Source: Allodiplogaster sudhausi
Taxonomy: Eukaryota > Nematoda > Chromadorea > Rhabditida > Diplogasteridae
NCBI GenBank assembly: GCA_945643635.1
Contig: CALZFC010000080.1
Location: 438,501-502,500 of the forward strand
Direction: 5' to 3'
Length of the DNA: 64,000 bases
Positions 46,501 through 57,500 of the stretch are shown here, piece after piece; the first letter of the stretch is position 1, and each line of letters opens with the position of its first letter. The notes beneath the pieces are model-generated. The model saw only the letters and a program-made list of their open reading frames with translations, was not told the origin of the DNA and did no database searches. A program made the position numbers and the translations under genes.

Positions 46501-48178
46501 GTGCCTTGGATGGCAAAGTCGAAGCCGGATAGCTTCCACGCTCCCTTGTCATTGATGATCACTGTCTCTGGACACACGTTCCGATGCAGCATCCGCGCGT
46601 CGATGTGGAGGAAGGCCAGTGCTTCCGCAACCTAGAAATGTTTCTTTCTACCAACTACACAGAAGTCTTAAATCTCCTGTTATACAATCGATTTAATGCT
46701 TTAAAAGATAATGGCAATAGCAGCTAACTTAAAATCGAATTTTCGAGCAATATTGACGGTAAAATAAAGCTAATCATTCCCAAAATAAGCGAGATAGTAC
46801 AAATATCTTACTTGCAAGAGACCATGTTTGATTTCGACATCGAGAAGAGTGAAGTCTGCGAGGTGCGCGGGTTCTCCATTCATGTTCTCCCTCATGCCAA
46901 GACAATTCGCGAGAGAGGCGAAGACGGGCTCGGTCGCGAAGGCCAGCGAGTCTCTTTAATCATAACTAATCGTAGATATGGGAAAAAGCTATTTAAAAGA
47001 AATCAAACGTATTTCAAGAAATAAGTCATTTCAGCGAAATAATACTCAGCTAAGTTTTCAGGAAATACAACTTATTTGACAGCCCAATGCAGTTAAGATG
47101 GTAGAAAAAACCTCCAGAATTATATGAAGGAACAAACGCACGGAATAAAAGCCACTGTCGAGGACCCAAACATTAGGGTGGGGAATGAGTAATTGGGCTC
47201 AAAAACCAGAGTGGGGTAGTTATTTTTGTTTAAATGTTCCTCAAAAACATGGTGGGGTAGAGCTTAGGGGAGGCCCAAAATAGGGGTGGGTCTGTCGAAT
47301 CGACAGTGACTTTTTTAACCTGAACAAACGAGAAGAATAGAAAGAATCCTCTTGACCTTGACTCTTCAATGCCATGGTCAACAGTGAGAAGTCGAGGATG
47401 GCGAAGGCGCGTGAGCTGAGAGACGCCTCGCTTGAGCAGCGCCACGAACTCTTCCTTGTCCTCCTTCGACCACTTCTCCATCTCTCGCTTCTCGAACAGC
47501 CAAATGGCCACGGGCTGCAGATTAACATTGCTGCTTTATTATATATTTAAAACAATAACAGATCAATAGTGCATGAGTAGAAACAATGATGACCCTGAAA
47601 CGAAGCACAGGTTTAATGGCCTTGAGAAATATGGCCCCATTTTGAAATCCTTCTTTCTCGAGTCAATTTTCTTGCCGGCCTCTTCAGCAGAAGCAAAAAG
47701 AATCAGAGCAAAGAATAAGAATGCTACCTGATCACTGGTCTTCTTTCTTCCATTGTAAATCTTCCAGAATAAGCCGGGCCCGGCAGAGCCAATCAGTTCG
47801 AGAACTTCGTACTCGCGCGTCAGCGGATTGCCAGGCAGCGCGTTGCTCACCTAAAATGCAGAAAAAAAATTACTTTAAAAGATTTAAGCGATAAAATGGT
47901 GAATTAGGCTTTAAATTACATACTTCTCTTTTTTTTAATAAAGATCACAGAGCAAACGTTAACGAATAATTCGTTAACAACTAATCAAGAAGAGTGGAAA
48001 AAAAATTAAGGGTAAAACTCGTATAAATTTGAAAATAAAAACGGCCGAAAAAGACAGCTCGGAAACGAGATCCAATTCCGCTGACCTGAGCAGCAACTTG
48101 TGTCACCGTTGAGCGGATCTTGTGGAAGTAGTCCATCACCAAATCATCCAAACGTAAACGTGCTGCTGTGTCATCCAA
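32046..48178 (-). CDS. SCYL2: SCYL2, SCY1-like pseudokinase (23 exons)
   Basis: Homologue of SCYL2/CVAK104, a clathrin-coat-associated pseudokinase acting in trans-Golgi and endosomal traffic. Exons (high to low): 48178-48086, 47850-47728, 47514-47357, 46953-46812, 46631-46482, 46177-46056, 45876-45783, 45625-45509, 45323-45198, 45069-44968, 44776-44702, 44565-44443, 44212-44099, 36974-36903, 36767-36707, 36495-36351, 34199-34125, 33895-33829, 33625-33557, 33311-33191, 32949-32767, 32561-32323, 32192-32046 (TAG). All phases agree; 905 residues, near human length. The kinase-like part has HRNVCPETVIIND in place of HRD and SGFDFA in place of DFG, as usual in SCYL proteins. HEAT-like repeats follow, with VRVQALVCLGQLLP across the largest intron, then a Pro/Ser-rich tail with DPFSSLL and a terminal DPFADLLG, adaptor or clathrin-binding type motifs. 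Two introns carry other genes or an element. Confidence 0.93.
34329..36287. mobile_element. Foldback element with TTAA ends in SCYL2 intron 16
   Basis: Begins and ends with TTAA (34329-34332 and 36284-36287), next to GAGAGCCTCTCTGTAAG and its inverse. The arms, about 34333-34965 and 35680-36283, are inverted copies with few differences. The central 715 bp is AT-rich and unpaired. No open frame of note, so it is non-autonomous. The ends match those of the 6.2-kb element at 56.1 kb, suggesting the same transposase. It lies between SCYL2 exons at 36351 and 34199 and leaves splicing intact. Confidence 0.85.
37670..37676 (+). promoter_or_regulatory. TATA box of nested gene N1
   Basis: CTATAAAG about 150 bp before the N1 start codon, after a GC-rich stretch at 37580-37640. 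Supports an independent promoter inside the SCYL2 intron. Confidence 0.4.
37821..39652 (+). CDS. Secreted Cys-rich protein N1 (ShKT-like domain), nested
   Basis: Six exons join in phase: 37821-37890, 38355-38427, 38580-38605, 38777-38969, 39320-39520, 39634-39652; about 193 residues. Signal peptide MPQSLLYWHIGLLAAIIVL. The middle has paired Cys (VCRGMARRDPEKFNTLC; QCIDRRSARFC). The C-terminal part runs NCSALKG to CEFSALAFRVCRRTCGYC, the spacing of a ShKT six-Cys module, a very common domain in nematode secreted proteins, often of the cuticle or gut. If the last donor is not used, the frame instead stops at 39545. Lies wholly inside a SCYL2 intron, on the other strand. Paralogue of N2, with a shorter C-terminus. 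Function unknown. Confidence 0.7.
39125..39270. repeat. (GA)n tract in N1 intron
   Basis: About 145 bp of GA-rich repeat on the sense strand between N1 exons, opposite in polarity to the (TC)n introns of the astacins. Confidence 0.8.
40878..41190 (+). other. Orphan exon-like pair in SCYL2 intron
   Basis: A stretch after TATCTAG (40878-40976) reads AAFPVFALPFALLNGVPTG and ends at GTACGC, resembling a signal peptide. After a (TC)n gap, an acceptor at 41098 is followed by FHCLPISEAQYRERF and YECTTAG. The paired Cys recall exon 2 of N1. No start codon or downstream exons could be fixed. It may be a remnant of a third paralogue. Confidence 0.25.
41230..41330. repeat. (GA)n tract
   Basis: GA repeats with interspersed ACA/GC units, upstream of gene N2. 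Confidence 0.75.
41737..43827 (+). CDS. Secreted Cys-rich protein N2 (ShKT-like domain), nested
   Basis: Eight exons join in phase: 41737-41788, 42045-42165, 42316-42375, 42446-42574, 42863-43022, 43100-43187, 43339-43499, 43717-43827 (TAG); 293 residues. Signal peptide MALRLSHCTLLLATVIQG. Cys pairs TPCCADRLSTLTC and QCLASADFAFVQCCGSC precede the ShKT-like module NCFDVRGREWC to GCEAFPFAFRVCRQSCGFC. A C-terminal extension of about 120 residues, acidic then Arg/Ala-rich (RRSRTEKIRKAIQAANRRAY), is not found in N1. Same position and strand logic as N1: nested opposite to SCYL2. Exon 6 ends at GTCTTG, the weakest splice site; without it the frame would stop at 43226. Confidence 0.7.
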
Positions 48179-48664
48179 ATTGATCTCATTCGAATCTTTT
48201 CAGTACTACCGTATCTGCCATCGCAATAGCGCGCACGATGAGACACTTAAATAACACGTGATATTCATGGTTATTGCAAGATATGTATGTACATATAGTC
48301 TAATCGTATTCTAGTATCCTTATTTATCAGCGGAGTATATAAGTCAAGAATTCATGATCTGGTAAAAGAATCCGGATTATAAATTATAGCTGGAAAAATT
48401 CTCTTGTCATCAATTCAATCTACCCAATCATGTTTTTTAATGTACATATGTATTTTTTTCATTTTGAGCTTTGAAGCAGATGTTGAAAAGTGTCTCTAGG
48501 TAAGAAAAGAAATTCAAAGACACTCTGTCTCTTTGTTATGGCCGGACAACTTACCATTTATGCCGAGACAAATCAACCAAGGTCGCTATGGATACCGTGT
48601 GCAGTAGCCAAGTCTGCAAGCAAGCAATAATATCTGGCGTTTACAAAAGAAAGAGAGAGCGAGC

Positions 48665-48715
<51 letters not shown>

Positions 48716-49622
48716 GAGGGCGGGTACAAGGTGAAGGAGAAGGTTATTACGTTTAACTGCCTAAAAATCGCTTATCGAGCGAGGGTGCAGATGGAATGCA
48801 CTCCCATATTTCGATCGGTTCACTGGCCCGATAAGGAAGTTTGCGAACGGGTAACGGTGATTTTTTTTTTACATTGTGCTTAAAAGTGGCTGCCCACTTC
48901 AATGTGATATTCATGTTGGAGGGCATAAATGAGGTGGAAATAAAGAAAGAGTAAGTGTCGTGAAGTTGTGAGATTCAGAGAGAGCGATCTTAAGGGCGAG
49001 AGTGAGGGAGATAAGGAGACTCTTGAAATGAGTAAATAGGCGCATGTGCTTTAAAAGCATCCATTAATCGAGGAAGACAAAGGGATTGTAGCACCGCTCT
49101 TCCTCTCCCACACTTCTCACATTCAGTTTCACAGAACTGTTGTCGTCTTTTTCTGAGCATTGTCACTGAATATAACTCAACAGGCGGCATTATTTTAAAT
49201 CAAACTAGTGCTTCACGACAATGTTTTTTTTGTGAAAGCAGCGAGATAATGCTTTTATCAGTTCGTCTCTTAAAAAAATAAATAATTTATTTTCCTACTA
49301 TTGTGTGAAGCTGCATTAATTGACTCATAGACATGTGCAACGATGTTGTGAGCCACTTTCCCACTTTCCCACTTTATTCTCGCATCATCTCTTTCCTCCT
49401 GCAGCTAATCGTTGTTTTCATCTTCCTGTGCACCCTTTCTCGGGCTACCTTCTCTTTTTCCGTAGAAATCTCGGCCGCTTTCTCAAATGACTTTCACCCA
49501 CATGGCCAGCTTTAAGAATAAGCGCTCTCCGAAATCGTATTAGGTCACACCCAAGCGGGTCCTGGGGGATCGGGGGTATCGGCAGGATCCTTGCTTTCCG
49601 CCACCTAAGGGCATCCACGGGG
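48179..49622. other. Intergenic region between SCYL2 and fucosyltransferase-like gene 1
   Basis: Divergent promoters of SCYL2 (minus) and the gene at 49623 (plus). (GA)n at 48653-48715. The part from about 49190 to 49600 resembles the region upstream of the second copy at 53300-53570, so it moved with the tandem duplication. No gene recognised. Confidence 0.5.
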
Positions 49623-49841
49623 ATGTCGCTTCGAATGATGTGCTTCTCGAGGAGGAGACGGCAGCGACTGCTCATTCTAGCTGCCATCTTGCTTGGCGTC
49701 ACAGTCGCATTTCTACTCTTTGGCCCCTTCTCGTCTGAGAGGTCGGTGAAGAGAGAGAGAGAGAGAGAGGGGGAGAGAGAGACAGAGAGAGAGATACAGA
49801 GAAAGAGAGAGACAGAGAGACAGAGAAAGAGAGAGACAGAG

Positions 49842-49872
<31 letters not shown>

Positions 49873-51527
49873 CAGAAAGAGAGACAGAGAAAGAGAGAGA
49901 CAGAGAAAGAGAGAGACAGAGAAAGAGAGATACGTCGTGCAGGCTGCCTCCCCTTCCCCCCTGCTCGCCCTCGAATACACGTCCGATTCTGTCGGTTGGG
50001 AAACTGGCGGTGAACGATGAGCCCGTGGGCGGACTCGGCAACCGCCTCTGGGAGATCGTTTCATTCATTATGCTTGCGAGGCATCTCGGCAGGTAAATAG
50101 AAATCACATCTATGTTTTCCGTGATGTTGGCTGTTCTCTTACAACTCCTCTAATATCTAATGCAGTCTCATGTGCCCGCCCTCACTAACGCTGTCAGTGA
50201 TTCTCTATTCCGTTGTCTGCCTCGTCCTCTCACTCTCGCTCCCTATTTTCCCATCTATTTGTTTCCCTCTAGTCTTTCTCTTTCTCTGTCGCTTTTTCTC
50301 TTTCTCTCTCTCTCTGTGCTTCCATATATTTACATATGCATATTCTGTGTGTAACTTGAGAGATGCAGCATTAGCACCGAGCAGTGATACTCCTCGCTAT
50401 CGAAGTGTCATCTTCGATGCCTTCCCTTCTTTGCGACAGAAACTGGCACAGTGTCAAGTAGGTAGCATTTATATATTTCTATTTTTTATGTAGTAAACAT
50501 CTTTATTACTAAACTAATAACTTTGTAGTCAACACTACCTTACTTTCTTATATTTAGTTTCAGCGACCATATTTTGAAAATATTTCTTCGCCATTTCATT
50601 AATGAAAAAGCTTCCTTCAAAAACAGAAGTTGTATGCGATTTTGTTATTGTTTAAATCGATTAAATTAGGTCAACGATTAGTAGAATATCACAAAGACAA
50701 TAGCTGTGGTGTATTCTTTGAGACGAGTGAAATCGATGCTTTTCAATTGGAAGTCGGCAAGTGGCCCGATCTTGGCTTTGTTGATATTCCTCGTAGACTA
50801 AATAAGACCAATGAGGAGTGGCGGAAGAAGTGGCACGTCCGATTGGAGAACGTCAACCTTCTCCAGGTCACTGTCATTCTCATTCTTTGCATAGTGGTCT
50901 TCTTTTTCTCTTTTTCTCTACCGTCCACCCTCTCTGCTCCCCTCTCCCTATCTCTTTCTACCTTTTCTACCTTCATAAAAACAATCCGATCCGTTCTTCA
51001 GAGCCACCGCTACTTCTACGGAGGCCGAGAGGAAGTTCTTGAGATGCTAAAGTTCCCGACGGAAGCAGAGAAACACGCGAATGAAGTCATGGTGCCTGGA
51101 ATGCGGAACAATGACACAAAGTAAAATTTTACCTACTACCTTACTTTAACTCAATACCTTAATACTTAATTTTAATACTTGTAAAAAAAAGATTTGTCAT
51201 ATATTTATGGATGTGATGGGGTGCTTGACGAGAAGCGAAAGCTGGGAAATGTTTGTTTGCGACGGAAATTTGCAGTGTCTGTATCCACACGAGACGCAGT
51301 GACTTTCTGTACCAGAAGGTGCACCTCCACTCCACCGCCAACTTCACGCGACAAGCAACATTGGACATTCTCAGAAGGCTAGGTTTGGAGCTAGGCTGAA
51401 AAGGATCTCTTGCTGGTCTTGTTCTCGGCTCAACTCATTATAGCCACCACCAATTAGCCTTTGATTTACATTTCAGCTCCTTCTTTATTCCATTTTAACT
51501 ATCATTCGCACTCCCACTCTCCTTCTT

Positions 51528-51558
<31 letters not shown>

Positions 51559-52876
51559 TTCTTGTTTTTATTCCCCTCTAATTCCTCTTTCTCCAGGGCG
51601 CCAACCAAATTCCCTCCGTCGCTTGGTTGTCTTTGGAATGGATGCCAACTGGGCAAAGGATGTCTTTTTAGATCTGCCTGAGTCTGCAGAAATTGATTAT
51701 CCCGTCGAGGTTGGCCCGAGTCCCTGAAAATGTGTCGCTTACATGTTACATTGCATAAATGCCAAAATAGTTTTTAAAATGAACTTCAGACATCTAGCAA
51801 AATGAAAGCTAAACAATTGAAATTTTTTCTAGATGCGAAGGAAACTCATAATTTCCTAAAATAAAATATAAACCACAACAGAAAATTTAACCAAATGATG
51901 TAGTTACAAACTGACAGTTTTAAGTTCATCAGCGACTCGCCTGTACACGAGTGGACATTCGCGAGACTCCACTGCGATGCTGTACTTCAAACTGGTTATC
52001 AAACCAACATTCTACTTACTAGTATGCTTGTATGAATTACGTTCATACAACTTTAATAAAAATAATTTAAAGAGCGAAAGTTCGTAATTTACTTCAGCTC
52101 CACTCTCGACGTTTGGCTGGTGGCTTGGCTTCTTCTCTCGCAATCAAAGCAACGTCTTCTACGGCAGCAAATTCTACAAGGAAGAGCCCAGAGGAGGCTT
52201 CAATCGAGAGGTCTGACAAATGCCTCTTCATTTCATTCTCTTTTTCTCGGCTTTACATATAAATCATCACTGCTATGCTGAAAACGGAATTGTACGAGAT
52301 TACTATTATGTCAGCAAAAGATTCTGTTTTTACATTTGCTAGATTTGCTTGGATAAGATTGAGCAGAAACTGATGCAATTTACAGGATTTCGTGCTACCA
52401 GAATGGCAAGAAATCACAAACTATGACGACAGCCAGGCAGACATCCCCTGGCACATGCGAATTCCCCTCTTTGTTAGCATTGTCAACAGGATTCGACTTC
52501 TTTTGCGAGATGTTAATCCGTTGTTTCGCGTGTGAGTTGTGCACTATTATAAGCATTGTTGTCAATAGGATGGAAATATTTATTAATTAGAATAAATGTA
52601 AAACGGGTATTAATGTCTAATTGAATAAAAATATCACAATTGAAAGCACATACTGTAATTAGAATTTTATTTTTCATTCTGTTGACATTATAGATGTTGA
52701 GTAACATTGAAGTAAAACATGTGTCGCATTGTTTGACTTATATTCCTACAGTTCAGCATTGGTTTGAACGATTCTTTCCAAGAGCCGAAGAGAGATTGAA
52801 GAAAAAAAGAGATGGGAGAGAGAGAAAGAGAGAGCTAAAGAAAGAGGAAAAGAATAGGTTTGACAGTTATACGTAG
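49623..52876 (+). CDS. Fucosyltransferase-like type II membrane protein, copy 1
   Basis: Golgi-type glycosyltransferase resembling alpha-1,2-fucosyltransferases (GT11). Eleven exons in phase: 49623-49741, 49943-50092, 50361-50461, 50670-50866, 51002-51120, 51276-51382, 51597-51709, 51925-51994, 52098-52210, 52386-52529, 52694-52876; 471 residues. A short basic tail (RRRRQR) and one membrane anchor (LLILAAILLGVTVAFLLFG) at the N-terminus. Motifs: GGLGNRLWEIVSF (donor-site glycine motif), CIHTRRSDF (the HxRRxD motif of alpha-1,2/1,6-fucosyltransferases) and APLSTFGWWLGFFS. The C-terminus is Lys/Arg/Glu-rich. All domain parts are present, so it is probably active on a glycan with GDP-fucose; acceptor unknown. 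Tandem copy at 53573. Confidence 0.8.
49746..49935. repeat. (GA)n-rich intron 1, copy 1
   Basis: About 190 bp of GAGAGA/GACAGA repeat on the sense strand, the same position as a shorter tract (53697-53757) in copy 2. Confidence 0.85.
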
Positions 52877-53572
52877 CCACATAATCAATAGAAATGTTTA
52901 AGAAGTTAAAACTGTAAATTTTTATTCAATTGTCTGTCCTTATATGCATATTTATTGATTCAGGCGTGCGTATTAGAGCCACTTTCCGCTCCTGTCTCGC
53001 TTCGTTTCGTTCCCCTCTCGCTAATCTACAATAGAGAGATGTGAAAAAAAGAGAAAGAGAAACAGGATGAATTTAAAAGATAGTAACAGATATGGAAAAA
53101 GAGAGAGAGAGAGAAAGAGATAGAGAGAGAGAATAAAAGAGAAAGAATGAGAGAGAGCGAGATATACGGAGAGGGAAAGATAGAAGACGAAGAATAAATT
53201 CGGGCCTAGTGAACTTTCGCCACTTGATCAATCCAACTCTTTAAAAATATTTATATTTCTTTCCCCCATTGTCTGGCATTAAGTGCATATTTATTGACTC
53301 AGTCGCCCGTATTATAAGCCACGTTCTTCTTTCTCCTTGCCGCTAATCCAGGTCTTCATCTTTCTGCATCATTTTGGCCTGTCGGGCGACCTTTTCTCTT
53401 TCTCTCGATTGAACAAAAGTCCTCCAGATGCTTTTTTCATACTATGTACTTCCGCCCATAGGCGTGCATGCGGGCAGCTTTTGAATTGTAAAGATGAAGT
53501 CAATCCCGAGATCGTAGAATACCACACATCCTAGGGTATATAAGGGGAAATCCATGCGATCTGCCCCGAGGG
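52877..53572. other. Intergenic region between the two fucosyltransferase copies
   Basis: GA-rich at 53035-53180. From about 53280 it resembles the copy 1 upstream region. A TATATAA at 53536-53542 precedes the copy 2 start. No gene recognised. Confidence 0.5.
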
Positions 53573-56094
53573 ATGTCATTCCGAACGCTTTGCTTCTCGT
53601 GGAGGAGGCGACAGCGACTGCTCATTCTGGCTGCCACCTTTCTTGGTGTCACTTTCGTATTTCTACTCTATGGCCCGTTCTGGTCTGAGAGGTCGGTGGA
53701 GAGAGAGGGCGAGAGAAAGAGAGCAAGAGGGAGAGAGAGAGAGAGAGAGCGAGAATGATGCATTTGTTGTACAGACTGTCTCTCCTTCCCCTCTGCTCGC
53801 CCTCGAATACGCGTCGACCGATTCTGTCGGTGGGCGAGTTCGTAGTGAACGACAAGTCAGTGGGCTTACTCGGCAACCGACTCTGGGAAATGACGTCATT
53901 CCTCATGCTTGCGAGGCATCTCGGCAGGTAAAGAACAATATTCATTTGCTTTGTAACCTCCGACTCTTAGATCTCTCGCATCTAACCTCACTCTATCTCT
54001 ATCGTTTTTCTTTTCTCTCTATCTCTCTCTATCTCTATCTCTCTCTATCCTTCTATCTCTACCCGTGTCTCTGAATGCATATTTCTTGATGCATACTCTC
54101 TGTGTTACTTGAGAGATGCCGCAATAGCCCGCCCCGTCCATCGCCACTCCTCGCTATCGAAGTGTCATCTTCGATGTCTTCCCTTCTTTGCGACAGAATC
54201 TGGCGCCGTGTCAAGTGAGCTCGTGCAATATCTCTACTACATTGTTTTTATATAAATATTTTCTTGTTGTTAGTTCCTATTTTAATCTACTACAGAAAAC
54301 TTGTCGAGTAAAGATTGTCGTTTGAGGCGAGCGAAATCGATGCTCTTGAACTGGAAGTCGGCAAGCTGCCCGATCTCGTTTTCACTGATCTTCCCGCCTT
54401 GTTGGATACGAAGAATCCGGAGTGGAATAAGCAGTGGCACGTGCGGATAGATAAAGTCAACCTTCTCCAGGTCGCTGTCCATTTGGCGGCATTCTCTTTG
54501 TGTTCATGTCTCTTCTCTCTCTCTATCTCTATATCTCTCTATCTCTATATCTCTCTATCTCTCTCTCACTCTCTCTCTCTCATTCCACACACACATGTAC
54601 ACTCCTTCTTTCCCTCTATCTTGCTCTTGATCTCTCTCGATCTCTCTGATCGATCATTACGCTAACTTACTCTTGCTTATAACAATCCATTTCAATTCTC
54701 CAGAGCCACCGCTACTTCTACGGAGGCCGAGAGGAGGTTCTTGAGATGCTGAAGTTCCCGGAGGAGGCAGAGAAGCACGCGAATGAAGTCATGGTGCCCG
54801 GAATGCGGGACATGGACACAAAGTAAAGAAAAACTAAATTATGTTCTGATAGGAGATGACATGAAAAACAAAGTGATAGAGATTGTTGAATATGTGCATG
54901 GTATTGAAATAGCAGCGTAACCTCGGAAAGTAATAAGGGAAATGTTTGTTTGCGACGTATGTTTGCAGTGTGTGCATCCACACGAGACGCAGCGACTTTC
55001 TCTACCAGAAGCTCCATCTCCACTCCACGGCCAACTTCACGAGACAAGCAACATTGGACATTCTCAGAAGGCTAGGTTTGGAGTAAGGCTAACAAGTATC
55101 TCTTGTTTTCAAGTTGCTTGATCATCTCAATACATACATCAGCCGTTTCCCTTGTTTTAGATTTCAGCTCCTTCTTTATTCCATTTGTCCAATATTCAAA
55201 CTCTCTCCCTGTCTCTCTCTCTCTCTCTCTCTCTTCTTTATTCCCCTCTAATTCCTCTTTCTCCAGGGCGCCAACCAAATTCCCTCCGTCGCATGGTTGT
55301 CTTCGGAATGGATGCCAACTGGGCAAAGGATGTCTTTTCAGATCTGCCTGAGTCGGCAGAAATTGATTATCCCGTCGAGGTTGGTCTAGAAGTATCATAA
55401 TATGTATTTCACAATATTAATTGCTTAAATACTAAAATGATTTATATAAAAAAGAACATCAAGCACTTAAGAAAACCGGAGAAAATTCACTATTTTGTCG
55501 ATTAAAAGTTAAATTGTATCAATACTTAAAATAAAATAACAATTAAAAAAAACTACAACGGAAACTTCAAAAAAATTAAGGATGAAAAAACCTGACAGTT
55601 TTAAGTTCATTAGCGACTCGCCTGTACATGAGTGGCGAGACTCCACTGTGATGCTGTACTTCAAACTGGTTTATCTGTCTATTTATTTATAATTTATACG
55701 TCGTAAATATATGTGCCAAAATGAGAAATATAAACAGCGTATATGTTATGCAGTGCAGACTTGGGAGATAGGAAGTGGAAGGGGAAGGCCACATTCTCTC
55801 GGTATGCCCACCAACATTGTAGTCAGTAGTGTACTGGTTTGTAAGCCAGTTAATGTCTACACATCCTCATTTAGGAAGGAATGATCAGAAAAGTTCGTAA
55901 TTTCCTTCAGCTCCCCTCTCGACGTTTGGCTGGTGGCTCGGCTTCTTCTCTCGCAACCAAAGCAACGTCTTCTACAGCAGCAAATTCTACAGGGAGAGGT
56001 TGGGCGGATTCTTCTTCATTTCAGTGTCTTTTTCTCGGCTTCGATAAATCATCACTGCGATGCTAAGAACAGAATTGTACGTGATTGTTATTAA

Positions 56095-57062
56095 GAGAGC
56101 CTCTCAGTAGGACTCAATCATGGCCTGCCCTGGGAATTTTTTTATTTTTTAAAAAACATGGAAATCACATATCTTATACAACTCGACGAGCTCTTTAAAA
56201 TGAGCATAAAATCAGTTCTGTATGTTTTTTCCCTATGAACTACGTTACCGTAACCCTGAAAATTCATCCGACTGTAACTCCTTTAAAAGTTTGTTTTAAA
56301 AAGTTATGAAGATACCGTTCGGTAGTTTTTTATAAGCCCAAAATTTCATCTGGAGAAGTTTTTTGTGAAAAATTTTTTTTTACCAAAATAATTGACCTCA
56401 AACTTTTTGACGAGTCATATTGAACCTTTATGGTCATTTCTACACCTCGGCTCCCTGTTCAGAAGAAAGAGCATAAAATTTGCTACAAAATAAGATCCTT
56501 TCAAAAGAAATTCGAGCGTACCAACTTTTTCTATATCTTAGGAAACGCGCGCAACGGGGGGTGAGCGTTCACTTAGGAGGGGGGGGGGGGTGAGGAGTCG
56601 GAAATAGTTCGACCCACATTTCTGCCGCGGATAACGTTTTCGCGCAATCACAGATATTATTCGGTAGCTCTTTGCATGCCCTTTCAATTTCATTCAAAGA
56701 AGTGTTTTGTGAAAGCTGTTTTTGGCCAAAAATAATCACCTCAAACTTTTTAACGAGTCATATTGAATCCCTACGGTCATTTCTACACCTTGGCTCCCTG
56801 GTCAGAAGAAAGAGCATAAAATTTGCTACAAATTAAGATCCTTTCAAAAGAAATTCGAGCGTACCAACTTTTGCTATATCTTAGGAAACGCGCGTAACGG
56901 GGGTCGAGCGTTCACTTAGGAGGGGGGGGGGGGGTGAGGAGTCGGAAATGCATAGATCCACACTCCTCGTCCGCGGCAAACGTTTTCGCGGCGCCATCAC
57001 GTTCATCCCGTTCCTTGACCATTTACATTTTATATCATTTATCTGACTTGCACAGAGCAGGG
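56095..57062. repeat. Left terminal inverted repeat of the 6.2-kb element
   Basis: Within the arm, two direct copies of a roughly 215-bp block lie at about 56390-56605 and 56738-56960, each ending in ACTTAGGA followed by an 11-13 G run. The G runs are mirrored as C runs in the right arm. Confidence 0.85.
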
Positions 57063-57500
57063 AAAATATTACAAAAATCTATTAGATCACAAGATCGAGC
57101 ACGAGCATTGCTATAAGTTGAGTAACTTTCCAAATTAATTTCTACGAATTTTTTCAATTCTACAAGACACGTGCTGAACTGCCTTCATGTTTGGGTTTGA
57201 GCAGATGCTATGTGCTAAAAGATATTGCATAATAAGGTGCAACATGCATTTCTCATTCATTTCTCTTTGAGTATAATTGAATGCAATAGTTGCATAATAA
57301 TCTGTATGGCAATTAGAACTGAATGATGTACAGATTCTTGCAATGAGCTGACAATGAGGTCAAGTAGGCAGATTTTTATTGGCATGTAGAAAATGGAAAA
57401 TCTTTTGTACAACGATGGATAGTGAAAATAATATTATGCAAGCAAGTCGTCAGAAAATCAAAATAAAAGAAAAAAAATTATTCCATGCCGCCAGACAACT

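Noticed and set aside
52752..52876. Copy 1 last exon starting at 52752 (acceptor CCTACAG)
   Set aside because: Its phase does not fit the preceding donor; starting at 52694 after TTATAG with the donor at 52530 keeps the frame open to 52876.
56934..57116. Open frame repeated at 61163-61453 on the other strand
   Set aside because: It lies in the terminal inverted repeats and has no domain; the repetition is explained by the element arms.
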